Assembly (NCBI GenBank): GCA_031279395.1
Contig: JAITIO010000057.1
Coordinates: forward strand, 1 to 15,281
DNA: 15,281 nt
From: Puniceicoccales bacterium
GTDB lineage: Bacteria > Verrucomicrobiota > Verrucomicrobiia > Opitutales > JAIRKQ01
Reading direction: 5' to 3'
Part shown: piece after piece, positions 1 to 7,770 of the stretch
Numbering within the stretch: the stretch's first letter is position 1
Layout of the letters: each line of letters starts with the position of its first letter
The notes under the pieces: generated by a model
Databases searched by the model: none
What the model was told of the DNA's origin: nothing
The model's input: only the letters and a program-made list of their open reading frames with translations
Program-made: the position numbers and the translations under genes

Positions 1-849
1 AGTCAAATCCCCCAAAATGGTTCTGAAGTTTACACCATTGCAATGTCCGTTAACCCAAATGGAACATACTTTATTCCCAATAGTTGCTCGGCACATATTG
101 TAATCGATGGAGAAATCTATAAAATGGATAAAAGTAGTGATTTTGAGTACTCATACGAGTATGCAAGGTCGGCTGACCAGCATAAAGTGAACTACTATTA
201 CGAAATTGATTACAAAAGAAAAATTAATGGCAGCGTCCGTGAGAAATCTCAACGCTCAAAGCTCTATGGTTTAACCATCGTAAATAGATATATTGTTGGA
301 TTTGAGAGCAATCGAGGGGTTCCTGGTTCGAGAATCACACTACTTGGGCGTGGTTTCGAAGAAGGTGATTACGTAGAAATAGGTGGAGTGCCATGTGAAA
401 CTACTTTTGTTTCTTCAAATTCTTTATCTTTCGTTGTGCCAATATTGGGGCATGGGAACAAATATCATGCCAAGTTAGTCAGCGATAATGGAGATATCGG
501 GCTTGGAATTTTTCACATTGATCGGGTATCTTTTCATAGCAACCTGTCCAATATTAGTCTAGAATCTGGAGAAAAACAAATACTTGTGATTTCGGTAAAC
601 TTTGATGCTCCCCAGGAAGGTATTGCGATAGATGTAACAACCAACATTCCGGACAGCATAATCATGAAAGATATTTTTATACCCGCTGGAGCACGATCAA
701 CCAGTGTGATAATTCAGGGAGGAATTGAGGGATTGGGAATGTTATATCTGGCGGCGGCAGGATTTGAGGAACTCAAAATTCCCGTTGAAGTAATTTCCTC
801 GAAGGAAGGAACGAATGCGACCATCGACGATGCTATTAACGATGATTAG
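1..849 (+). CDS. IPT/TIG-domain protein, 5' end outside window
   Basis: The reading frame is open from base 1, and the residues before the first ATG (base 43) continue the same fold, so the true start almost certainly lies to the left. The C-terminal part is all beta-type sequence. An IPT/TIG immunoglobulin-like module is visible around bases 285-525: it begins with VGFESNRGVPGS, continues with the family-typical LLGRGFEEGD and EIGGVPC, and ends near VVPILGHG. A second beta-rich segment of about 90 residues follows, then an acidic tail (GTNATIDDAINDD). No membrane segment or sorting signal is visible in the part present. IPT/TIG modules usually mediate protein or carbohydrate contacts in surface or secreted proteins. 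The gene ends 16 bases before glgB on the same strand, so the two are probably cotranscribed. This might suggest a glucan-related role, but that is inference only. Exact function unknown. Confidence 0.75.
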   Translation, partial: SQIPQNGSEVYTIAMSVNPNGTYFIPNSCSAHIVIDGEIYKMDKSSDFEYSYEYARSADQHKVNYYYEIDYKRKINGSVREKSQRSKLYGLTIVNRYIVGFESNRGVPGSRITLLGRGFEEGDYVEIGGVPCETTFVSSNSLSFVVPILGHGNKYHAKLVSDNGDIGLGIFHIDRVSFHSNLSNISLESGEKQILVISVNFDAPQEGIAIDVTTNIPDSIIMKDIFIPAGARSTSVIIQGGIEGLGMLYLAAAGFEELKIPVEVISSKEGTNATIDDAINDD

Positions 850-865
850 TTCTTAAATTTTTGAG

Positions 866-3103
866 ATGATAATATCCCCCGAAGAATTAGATAAATTTCT
901 ATGTGCTAAGCATGCTTTTCCCCATGATAGGTTAGGTATGCATCCGGTGACAAGGAACGGTATCGTCCTTGGTATTGTGGTACGTGCATACTTGCAAAAC
1001 ACAGAAAGATGTGCTGTCGTTGATGTTTCCACCGACGAGAAATTCGACATGTCGAGGATCAGTGATAGTGGATTTTTTGAGGTCTTCATTGAAAGCCGCA
1101 GAGAGGTTTTTGCCTATAAAATTGCCATTGAAACCTACGAAGAGGATATAATCTTAAAACATGATCCGTATTCGTTTCTTCCGACCATAAGTGCGTTTGA
1201 CTGTCATTTATTTGGACAGGGGAAACACCGTCGAATTTTCGATCGACTGGGAGCATGTGTCCGTGCTATAAAAGGAATTTGGGGGACAGCATTTGCTGTT
1301 TGGGCTCCCAATGCAAAACGCGTGTCGGTGGTTGGAGATTTTAATAACTGGGATGGCCGCTACTATCCGATGCGAATGTTGGGAGAATCTGGTGTTTGGG
1401 AACTATTTGTCCCCGGCGTTGGAAATTTTTCAAAATATAAATATGAATTAATCAATTCCCGCGATGAATTGGTATTGAAAAGTGATCCCTATGGAAGTTA
1501 TTTTGAGGAGCCGCCGAACAATGCCGCCATCGTTTTCGATTCCTCGAATTTTGTGTGGAATGATCAGATGTGGATGGGAAAACGTGCCGAAACAAAGTGG
1601 CATAGCAGTCGGATGGCGATTTACGAAGTACATCTGGATTCGTGGATGCGCGTTCCGAGGGACGGCGATCGGCCGTTGACATACGTCGAACTGGCAAAGA
1701 AACTGACGAACTACGTTAAAAAGATGGGATTTACTCACGTAGAATTTATGCCGGTAACGGAATACCCATTTCTCAGATCATGGGGATATCAGGTCACGGG
1801 ATATTTTGCCCCCACGCACCGCTATGGAACTCCCCTTGATTTTAAGAAGTTGGTGGATCACTTACACACCAATAATATCGGAGTGATCATCGATTGGGTC
1901 CCTGCACATTTCCCAAGGGACGCGTTTGCCTTGGCGGAATTTGATGGAACACGGCTTTATGAGCATGAGGACGAACGTCGAGGATATCACGAAGGTTGGG
2001 GTACCCTTGTATTTAACTACGGGCGCCACGAGGTTCGAAATTTTCTTATTGGAAGCGTGTTAAATTGGTTCGAAAAATTCCACGTGGATGGTATTCGCGT
2101 AGATGCTGTGGCGTCTATGCTGTACCTTGATTATTCCCGTAAAAGTGGCAATTGGTTGCCCAATTACTACGGAGGAAAGGAAAATATCGAAGCCCTTGAA
2201 TTTTTGCGTGAGATGAACGATGTAGTCCACGAAACATTTCCGGGGACCATCACCATAGCCGAAGAATCCACTTCTTTCAGTGGCGTTACAAGAAGGACGA
2301 AATATTATGGTCTTGGATTTGATTTTAAGTGGAATATGGGGTGGATGCACGACACCTTGGATTATTTTTCTCAGGATCCGATTTATCGCAAGTACGGTCA
2401 TAACCAGCTAACATTTGCGATGCTGTACCAATATTCAGAAAATTTTATCAATTCCATTTCCCACGATGAAGTCGTCTATGGCAAACGCTCAATGTTATGT
2501 AAAATGCCCGGGGCGACTATTTCAGAAAAAGCACGGCATCTAATAGCCCTATATGCGTATATGTGGCTATGGCCCGGGAAAAAAACATTATTTATGGGGT
2601 GTGAATTTGGGCAAAGCGATGAATGGCAATATAACAAAAGCTTGGATTGGCATCTATTGAAGTATCCGGACCATAGGGCGATACAACAACTAGTAGCCGA
2701 TTTGAACAACCTCTATGGGCAGTATGATTTCTTGGCCAAATACGACATGGATTCTAGAGGCTTTGAGTGGATCTCCTGTGATGATTGCGACAATTCGGTC
2801 ATCGCATTTATTCGAAAAGACATTGCCGATAGCAAAATGATTGTCGTTTGCAATTTTACACCCGTTGAGCGCATTAATTATAGAATTGGTGTACCAGAAA
2901 AGTGTTTTTGGAAAGAAATTTTTAACAGTGATTACCAAGCATATGGAGGAATGAATCGCGGAAATTTTGGGGGCAAATTGGCCGACGATTTGCCATTTCA
3001 CGGAAGGCCCTACTCCCTCGAATTGTATCTTCCACCATTGGGGGTACTCTGCTTCGTTCCTAAAAGAAATACCCATCGAAGTGCTAAGACATCCAAAATT
3101 TAG
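866..3103 (+). CDS. glgB: 1,4-alpha-glucan branching enzyme
   Basis: This enzyme cuts alpha-1,4-glucan chains and re-attaches them through alpha-1,6 links during cytoplasmic glycogen synthesis (GH13 family). The 745-residue length fits GlgB forms with two N-terminal CBM48-like modules. The second module is clear at residues 141-235 (FAVWAPNAKRVSVVGDFNNWDG). The catalytic barrel carries SWGYQVTGYFAPTHRYG (305-321), DWVPAHF (343-349), the nucleophile Asp413 in GIRVDAVASM, the acid/base Glu466 in TIAEES, and the third acidic residue Asp534 in ISHDEVVYGK, so it should be active. The ATG at 866 is the only sensible start because an in-frame TAA lies at 854. It has no clear Shine-Dalgarno sequence and may rely on coupling to the upstream IPT/TIG gene. 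The stop codon overlaps the stop codon of the opposite-strand gene by two bases. No other glg gene is in the window. Confidence 0.97.
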   Translation: MIISPEELDKFLCAKHAFPHDRLGMHPVTRNGIVLGIVVRAYLQNTERCAVVDVSTDEKFDMSRISDSGFFEVFIESRREVFAYKIAIETYEEDIILKHDPYSFLPTISAFDCHLFGQGKHRRIFDRLGACVRAIKGIWGTAFAVWAPNAKRVSVVGDFNNWDGRYYPMRMLGESGVWELFVPGVGNFSKYKYELINSRDELVLKSDPYGSYFEEPPNNAAIVFDSSNFVWNDQMWMGKRAETKWHSSRMAIYEVHLDSWMRVPRDGDRPLTYVELAKKLTNYVKKMGFTHVEFMPVTEYPFLRSWGYQVTGYFAPTHRYGTPLDFKKLVDHLHTNNIGVIIDWVPAHFPRDAFALAEFDGTRLYEHEDERRGYHEGWGTLVFNYGRHEVRNFLIGSVLNWFEKFHVDGIRVDAVASMLYLDYSRKSGNWLPNYYGGKENIEALEFLREMNDVVHETFPGTITIAEESTSFSGVTRRTKYYGLGFDFKWNMGWMHDTLDYFSQDPIYRKYGHNQLTFAMLYQYSENFINSISHDEVVYGKRSMLCKMPGATISEKARHLIALYAYMWLWPGKKTLFMGCEFGQSDEWQYNKSLDWHLLKYPDHRAIQQLVADLNNLYGQYDFLAKYDMDSRGFEWISCDDCDNSVIAFIRKDIADSKMIVVCNFTPVERINYRIGVPEKCFWKEIFNSDYQAYGGMNRGNFGGKLADDLPFHGRPYSLELYLPPLGVLCFVPKRNTHRSAKTSKI

Positions 3104-4851
3104 TCGTCGTATATCTCGGAGAGCAAATTAATATCATCATGTACTGTCTTAACAAGTGCCAGTACTGTAGGGATGGTAACCCCTGTTCCGAGAGCAGCAA
3201 TCGCTGCTGCCGATTTGGCAACCAATGTTGCTATTCTGATTGCTAGTTTTGCTTTTTCATAGTATTCCTTTCCGGTTATTTTATTTTCCAAAGAGGTAAA
3301 ATTTCTCATGGTAAACGGCTTTTCTCTATGCCCATTAGGAACTGAATCGGCAAACCGTACTTGATTTCTGTCATTAAAAATAAATGGTATGTGTCCATCG
3401 CATGATAAAGCCAATTCTTTTAGGGTATCTTGTGGTATTGACTGGAAACCGTATTTTTCTACTAGATATTTTACTGAGTTGTAAAAATTCTCAAAATTTT
3501 CCCGCGCTATAATTTTTTTGTCCGTATAGCGTACTAATTTTTTTTTCTCTCCTAAAATTACCGGAGGTGATACAGTTTTGCCAGTTGCTGCTTTTTCTAA
3601 TTTTTCAAGAAACAAGTCACATTCCTTGGTTCTAGCACAGGCGTGTGAAAGGATTTTTGTGGTTATGTCGAGGACTTCTGGTTTTTTAACAGTCATAGCT
3701 CGTAAAGCAGAAAGATATGTTTGTAGTGTTTGCCCCTCTGTTTTAATAACTTTCAATTTTTCGATGGTGTCTTTTGAGTCAGGGTTATTTCGTATTTCTA
3801 GACCTAATTTACAATCATCCACTGCGACATTGAAGAGTGAAAAAAGTTTTATGATTATGTCGAGGTTACTTGGATTTTCATCAATCATACCTTTGCAAAG
3901 ATCAAACACTGCTTGTAGTGTTTGTCCCCCTGCTCTAGCAATTTCCAGGATTCGGTTATCTTTTATATATTTACCATGTTCGATGATTAAATTTTCAAAT
4001 TCCTGAAGCATGTTATTATCGAAATTAAATAGCAACGTTGATGTGTCGTCACGTGGTATGGGTTTCAATTGTTCTTGACCATTTTCATCACGAATAGGAT
4101 CTAATTCCAATGGAGGACAGCCTACACCTAGTCCCAAGGATTCCCTAAAATTTAACAATGCTTCATTTACCGCTTGACTTCCATATTTTTTTACCAAATA
4201 ATTCATTCCCGTGTGGTAATTTTCAAAATTTTTCTTGGCCTCTATTGGGACAAACTCAGGCGAAACCGCACCTATATCCATCCCTCCAATAATTATTATG
4301 GATGATAGATTTCTACCACCAACAAGCACTGGACGTGGGACATTGGGACTTAGTCTGCCCTGGGCATCCACCATATCCCTACGCTCACCTTTGTTTGCCA
4401 GATAGCTATTCCTTTTAATTATTCGGTTTTCTAGCACGTGAAGGTCGTCTGTGGTGAATGTCTTCTTCGAATTTCCTTCGGGGACTGAATCAGGTAGCTC
4501 CCATCTACCATTCTGACCACGAATCAACGCACTTTCTGGTAATTGTAATTGTGAGATAAATTTTTTAACAACATGGCAATATCCATATTTCGCCAGCAGA
4601 TATTTTGCTCCATTATAGCGATTTACAAAATTTTTTCTGGCCAATTCCTCACAGGATCCATCTCCATTAGGTAAAAATTTAGGAAATTGTACATCGAGCC
4701 TTATGGTCCTTGAAGATAGTTGGGTATTCGAAGTTCCCATTTCATTTTGAGAAATGGCTTGACTTGTATTACCGGCACATATGGAGAAGCTGCCCGATAC
4801 TCTTGCCTCATTTTGTATTTCTTGATTACCCTGAGAGTTTCTGATTTCCAT
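3100..4851 (-). CDS. Unrecognised 583-aa protein with three internal repeat modules
   Basis: I do not recognise this family. Three copies of a module occur at residues about 71-145, 205-290 and 449-527. Each opens with an A-[RK]-[KE]-NF-x-N-x-Y-x4-YL-x2-KYG signature (ARKNFVNRYNGAKYLLAKYG, AKKNFENYHTGMNYLVKKYG, ARENFENFYNSVKYLVEKYG) and closes on a leucine/glutamate/asparagine helix such as LENRI or LENKI. Copies 1 and 3 also share a DSVP-x-G element. Between copies 2 and 3 lies a second, tandem helical duplication (301-352 and 365-421, both with GQTLQ). The C-terminus has a long hydrophobic/alanine-rich helix (about 536-570, AKSAAAIAALGTGVTIPTVLALV) that could insert in or lie on a membrane. 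There is no signal peptide; the first 50 residues are polar and probably disordered. No Shine-Dalgarno sequence precedes the ATG. By eye the gene is A+T-richer than glgB. An effector-like or lineage-specific role is speculation. Confidence 0.85.
   Translation of the reverse strand: MEIRNSQGNQEIQNEARVSGSFSICAGNTSQAISQNEMGTSNTQLSSRTIRLDVQFPKFLPNGDGSCEELARKNFVNRYNGAKYLLAKYGYCHVVKKFISQLQLPESALIRGQNGRWELPDSVPEGNSKKTFTTDDLHVLENRIIKRNSYLANKGERRDMVDAQGRLSPNVPRPVLVGGRNLSSIIIIGGMDIGAVSPEFVPIEAKKNFENYHTGMNYLVKKYGSQAVNEALLNFRESLGLGVGCPPLELDPIRDENGQEQLKPIPRDDTSTLLFNFDNNMLQEFENLIIEHGKYIKDNRILEIARAGGQTLQAVFDLCKGMIDENPSNLDIIIKLFSLFNVAVDDCKLGLEIRNNPDSKDTIEKLKVIKTEGQTLQTYLSALRAMTVKKPEVLDITTKILSHACARTKECDLFLEKLEKAATGKTVSPPVILGEKKKLVRYTDKKIIARENFENFYNSVKYLVEKYGFQSIPQDTLKELALSCDGHIPFIFNDRNQVRFADSVPNGHREKPFTMRNFTSLENKITGKEYYEKAKLAIRIATLVAKSAAAIAALGTGVTIPTVLALVKTVHDDINLLSEIYDD
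3589..3759 (-). repeat. Internal duplication, second copy (GQTLQ helical unit)
   Basis: This encodes residues 365-421 of the repeat protein and is the partner of bases 3796-3951. The copies are offset by 192 bases (64 codons), seen for instance in the shared heptamer gtcgagg at 3667 and 3859 and in the shared tgtagtgtttg stretches. Similarity is visible in DNA as well as protein, so the duplication is probably fairly recent. Confidence 0.7.
3796..3951 (-). repeat. Internal duplication, first copy (GQTLQ helical unit)
   Basis: This encodes residues 301-352 of the repeat protein and is the partner of bases 3589-3759. Both copies carry GQTLQ, followed 15-20 residues later by a Pro and an LDI[IT] helix. 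Confidence 0.7.
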
Positions 4852-4868
4852 AGTAGAATAAAAGTAAT

Positions 4869-4908
4869 TGTAAATTTTACAAACTAAATGTAAATTTTAC
4901 AAACTAAA
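4869..4908. repeat. Tandem pair of 20-bp palindromic units (candidate operator)
   Basis: The unit tgtaaattttacaaactaaa occurs twice head to tail (4869-4888 and 4889-4908) with no mismatch. Each unit is centred on an odd-length inverted repeat with arms gtaaa/tttac around a single t. In the left copy the symmetry extends to 15 bases (4868-4882), in the right copy to 13 (4889-4901). Centre-to-centre spacing is 20 bp, about two helical turns, which suits two repressor dimers on the same DNA face. The units start 17 bases upstream of the repeat-protein ATG and cover its likely promoter. Confidence 0.7.
4874..4902 (-). promoter_or_regulatory. Candidate promoter of the repeat-protein gene
   Basis: Read leftwards, TTGTAA (4902-4897) is followed after exactly 17 bases by TAAAAT (4879-4874), a reasonable sigma-70-type pair placed 23 bases before the ATG. 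Each hexamer lies within one of the two palindromes, so a protein bound there would compete with RNA polymerase. An alternative pair is TTGACG (4914-4909) with TACATT after 16 bases, which would place a palindrome in the spacer. Both are predictions by eye. Confidence 0.4.
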
Positions 4909-5185
4909 CGTCAAGGGAAAATACAGTATAATATCTTTTTTTACCGATGATATTGACGGCTGCCTATAATATTAAAAAATCACCGTCAATGGTAGTATAA
5001 TTTGAATAAAACCCTGCCAATCTTTCGTTCCACGACTCACTAATTCGTGGAACATCTGCCCATATTTCTTAAAAATATCACTCACCATGCCGAAATAATT
5101 CCGTCATTTTTATATTTTATGTAAAAAACACGCCTTTCTTCCCTTCCCTATCAATCTCCTTTCTTCTTTTTATGCGGCCTTGTCC
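4909..5185. other. Intergenic region with two hairpins, otherwise uncharacterised
   Basis: This gap between the leftward MATE gene and the repeat-protein gene contains two inverted repeats. One has arms attgacgg/ccgtcaat at 4952-4959 and 4983-4990 with a 23-base loop. The other is a perfect 9-bp stem, gttccacga/tcgtggaac, at 5027-5035 and 5045-5053 with a 9-base loop. Neither is followed by a T-run in either direction, so neither is a standard terminator. A short leftward ORF overlaps both stems and is listed separately. The rest is A+T-rich with no recognisable signal. Confidence 0.5.
4972..5088 (-). CDS. Possible 38-codon small ORF
   Basis: An ATG at 5088 opens a frame reading MVSDIFKKYGQMFHELVSRG followed by TKDWQGFIQIILPLTVIF and TAA. 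The first part is amphipathic and the last 13 residues are hydrophobic. The C-terminal stretch GFIQIILPLTVIF resembles the first membrane helix of MATE proteins, including the neighbour's AGILKIIIPLILSC. It could therefore be a decayed remnant of a second transporter gene or a small membrane peptide. No clear Shine-Dalgarno sequence is present and hairpins overlap the frame, so coding status is uncertain. Confidence 0.25.
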   Translation of the reverse strand: MVSDIFKKYGQMFHELVSRGTKDWQGFIQIILPLTVIF

Positions 5186-6547
5186 CTAGTAGATGACACT
5201 TTTATACCATTTCAAGCTCTTATATCGCCTATACACCAGCAGCAGGCAAGAGGATATCCAGCAAGTGGATAGCAAATGCACAAGTACTGCAGAATTCAAC
5301 ATATTAAATGCGTATAACAATGCAACGGGGAGGACAACGAAGCTCCAGAGGCATATTAGGTTAGTAATGTTCAGATATTTTGTATCGCCTCCGGATATCA
5401 GTGTGCCCCAAAAGATAGCACATTGGGATTCTATGGTTATATTGATAAATTGTATTTTGAAAATTATCGACAGTGTGGGATATAGATGTGTAATATCTTC
5501 GTTTATAGAGCCAAGGATACCACAGAATAGGCGGGGAGAAATGAGCAGTGGAAACATGAAAGTAAAGCACAAAATCAATGTCAGGATGGTTAATTTTTTG
5601 AGCACCATGCCGATGGATGTCAAATCTTTTTTCCCTATAAAATTAGCGGAAATTGCGGCAGTTCCCTTTGCCAAACTATCACAAATAAAAGCAATCAATA
5701 CATAGACCGTCGTGGCGATCCCATGCACCGTCGCTAAATCCTTTGATACGTGACTTAGGGCAGCATATACCAGATACCATGCAAGTAATTCGGCACCTCG
5801 CCCAAATGACATTGGTAAGCCGACTTTTAAACACTTTCCAAATAGCTCTTTGTCGAATTTATAGTTTTTAGCCGTATGAAAATGATGCCTGTTTTTTGAG
5901 CTCCAAAAGCTCGCTGCTAAAATTAAAATTTGTATGACTTCGGCGATGATTGTTGCCATCGCTGCTCCCTTACATCCAGAACTAGGAATTATGCCCTTGC
6001 ATCCAAAAACCAGCGAATAATCCAGGACAGCATTGATAAGATTTCCTAGGATAACGATTGCTACGATAATTTTCGTTTGTCCACGACCGACGAAAAAGCC
6101 CATAAACGCGGCTGCCAGCCCAGGTAACCAACAAAAATATGTGAGTAACTGTTGGTACGCAATACCGTCCTTGGCATAGTATTCTGGAATCAGATTCAAA
6201 TAGTCTGAAAAATATCCAATCGGAATGTAAAAAATAGCAGCAAACATTACCAGGTATATCATCTGCCAAACGGGGGCAGCAATTTTATCATACTTGCCGG
6301 CACCATTATATTGCCCAACGAAAATTTCTGTAGTTCCTGTGATTGCCATCAAAAGAAACACATAGAATCCCGCCAAATTGCCACCCAACATGGCCGCGTT
6401 CATCGCATCTAAGGAGTATCGCATCAAAATAAAACGATCTACTAAAAACATCAAATTGGATGATAAACACGATAGAATCAGTGGAATTATAATCTTTAAT
6501 ATGCCAGCTAGGGATGTATCTATTTGTATTTTTTTCGTAAAACTCAT
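5186..6547 (-). CDS. MATE-family multidrug/cation efflux transporter
   Basis: This is an inner-membrane antiporter of the MATE family, which exports drugs or metabolites using a Na+ or H+ gradient. About twelve hydrophobic segments run the length of the protein. The N-half has TGTTEIFVGQYNGAGKYDK, the usual loop after helix 2, and GRGQTKIIVAIVILGN leading to NAVLDYSLVFG and GCKGAAMATIIAEV. The C-half repeats the pattern from KVGLPMSFGRGAE. Length (453 residues from this start) is normal for the family. I chose the ATG at 6547, which places the first helix about 15 residues in. An upstream in-frame TTG at 6583 would add 12 residues and has purine-rich AAGGA nearby, but the spacing is short. 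The gene is divergent from obgE and appears monocistronic. Substrate cannot be read from the sequence. Confidence 0.93.
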   Translation of the reverse strand: MSFTKKIQIDTSLAGILKIIIPLILSCLSSNLMFLVDRFILMRYSLDAMNAAMLGGNLAGFYVFLLMAITGTTEIFVGQYNGAGKYDKIAAPVWQMIYLVMFAAIFYIPIGYFSDYLNLIPEYYAKDGIAYQQLLTYFCWLPGLAAAFMGFFVGRGQTKIIVAIVILGNLINAVLDYSLVFGCKGIIPSSGCKGAAMATIIAEVIQILILAASFWSSKNRHHFHTAKNYKFDKELFGKCLKVGLPMSFGRGAELLAWYLVYAALSHVSKDLATVHGIATTVYVLIAFICDSLAKGTAAISANFIGKKDLTSIGMVLKKLTILTLILCFTFMFPLLISPRLFCGILGSINEDITHLYPTLSIIFKIQFINITIESQCAIFWGTLISGGDTKYLNITNLICLWSFVVLPVALLYAFNMLNSAVLVHLLSTCWISSCLLLVYRRYKSLKWYKSVIY

Positions 6548-6671
6548 ACAGTCGTTGTTTCTCAACCCGAGAAATTTTAACAACTATCCTTCTTTCCTAT
6601 TTTTGCTAATTCCTTTGGAAAAGAAACGGGAAGTCAAGAAAATTGAGAGCCAGATGGTATTAAATAAAGTT

Positions 6672-6700
6672 TTGACAAAAAAATGATGTATGTCCATAGT
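6672..6700 (+). promoter_or_regulatory. Candidate obgE promoter
   Basis: A perfect -35 hexamer TTGACA (6672-6677) is followed after 17 bases by CATAGT (6695-6700; four of six consensus matches), 26 bases before the obgE ATG. A GGGA stretch at 6718-6721 could serve as the ribosome binding site. The prediction is by eye, but position and spacing are good. Confidence 0.45.
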
Positions 6701-6726
6701 GGAACTTTGCTTTCATGGGAAAATAA

Positions 6727-7728
6727 ATGTTTGTCGATGAGGTTCATAATGTGCGGTTAAAAGCCGGCAATGGAGGGAATGGGTGTTTGAGTTTTCGCCG
6801 AGAAAAGTTCATCCCAAAAGGGGGACCCAACGGGGGAGACGGCGGCAATGGGGGAGATGTAATCCTTGTCGGTGACGAAAATATCAACGATCTGTCCGTT
6901 TATAGATTTACTCCTCACGCAAAAGCTGAAAATGGTAAACATGGCATGGGAAGTGAAATGCATGGCAAAAATGGTAAGCATTGTTTTCTGAAGGTTCCCA
7001 TTGGTACCGTCATCATCGATTCAAATACGAAAAACTTTGTCACGGAAGTGGTGCAACATGGCCAAGAAACCATCCTTTTGAAGGGAGGTATGGGAGGGAA
7101 AGGAAACGTAAATTTTAAATCATCAACAAACCAAGCACCCCGCCATACTACCTCGGGAACACCGGGGGAAGAAGGAATTTTTGATTTTATCCTAAAAACC
7201 ATAGCAGATGTTGGTCTCATCGGATTCCCAAATGCAGGGAAATCCACATTGATTGGAGTGCTTACTGATGCTACCCCAAAAGTTGCGAACTATCCATTTA
7301 CAACACTGCATGTCCAGATTGGTGTCATGGCAGATGAAAGTAGTGATGGCAAAATAATTATCGCCGATATCCCGGGACTCATCGAAGGTGCCCATGAAAA
7401 TCGAGGATTGGGCATACGATTTTTGAAACACATTGAGCGATGCTCTTCCCTATTGTTCCTGATAGATATGGCTGGCACCGATGATCGTTCACCGGTCAAT
7501 GATTATACTATTTTGCTGGAAGAACTCAAATGCTATGCCATGGATTTACTGGATAAAAAGTACATGGTGGTTGCCAATAAAATGGATGTGGGATCTGCCC
7601 AGGAAAATGTAAAAATTTTTAAACAAATTCACAAAGTTGACGTCGTTGAAATATCCTGTGCGACAGGAAGCGGCATTGATAATTTGAAAAATCTACTGTT
7701 TCAATCAAGGGGTGCAAAAATTTTGTAA
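6727..7728 (+). CDS. obgE: Obg family GTPase
   Basis: This is a large-subunit ribosome-assembly GTPase that also links growth to stress signalling. The N-terminal glycine-rich Obg fold is complete (residues 2-155: GNGGNGCLSFRREKFIPKGG, then GGDGGNGGDV). The GTPase domain has G1 GFPNAGKST (166-174), the threonines of YPFTTL as G2 (189-194), G3 DIPG (214-217), G4 NKMD (284-287) and G5 SCATG (310-314). All are intact. The 333-residue protein stops just after the G domain, so the extra C-terminal OCT domain of some Firmicutes Obg proteins is absent, as in many Gram-negatives. The ATG at 6727 is well placed for the Obg fold. It leads a rightward cluster with the SNF2 helicase 42 bases downstream. 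The usual rplU-rpmA neighbours are not seen. Confidence 0.98.
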   Translation: MFVDEVHNVRLKAGNGGNGCLSFRREKFIPKGGPNGGDGGNGGDVILVGDENINDLSVYRFTPHAKAENGKHGMGSEMHGKNGKHCFLKVPIGTVIIDSNTKNFVTEVVQHGQETILLKGGMGGKGNVNFKSSTNQAPRHTTSGTPGEEGIFDFILKTIADVGLIGFPNAGKSTLIGVLTDATPKVANYPFTTLHVQIGVMADESSDGKIIIADIPGLIEGAHENRGLGIRFLKHIERCSSLLFLIDMAGTDDRSPVNDYTILLEELKCYAMDLLDKKYMVVANKMDVGSAQENVKIFKQIHKVDVVEISCATGSGIDNLKNLLFQSRGAKIL

Positions 7729-7759
7729 AAAACAGCCATCTTATCTTGCAAAATTCCCT

Positions 7760-7763
7760 GAGG
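7760..7763 (+). promoter_or_regulatory. Shine-Dalgarno GAGG deciding the helicase start
   Basis: GAGG lies 7 bases before a TTG at 7771, while the in-frame ATG at 7789 has no comparable site. This is why the TTG is preferred as start. The difference is only six residues. Confidence 0.4.
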
Positions 7764-7770
7764 CCATTTA

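Noticed and set aside
2690..3076. 128-codon leftward ORF antisense to glgB
   Set aside because: It overlaps conserved glgB coding sequence and looks like a complement-strand shadow.
3578..4006. 142-codon rightward ORF inside the repeat-protein gene
   Set aside because: It is the antisense shadow of a longer frame that shows clear protein-level repeats, and it has no recognisable features of its own.
4952..4990. attgacgg/ccgtcaat stem as a terminator
   Set aside because: The loop is long (23 bases) and no T-run follows the stem in either direction.
6378..6686. 102-codon rightward ORF overlapping the 5' end of the MATE gene
   Set aside because: Most of it is antisense to the MATE helices and its tail is low-complexity lysine-rich sequence from the promoter region.
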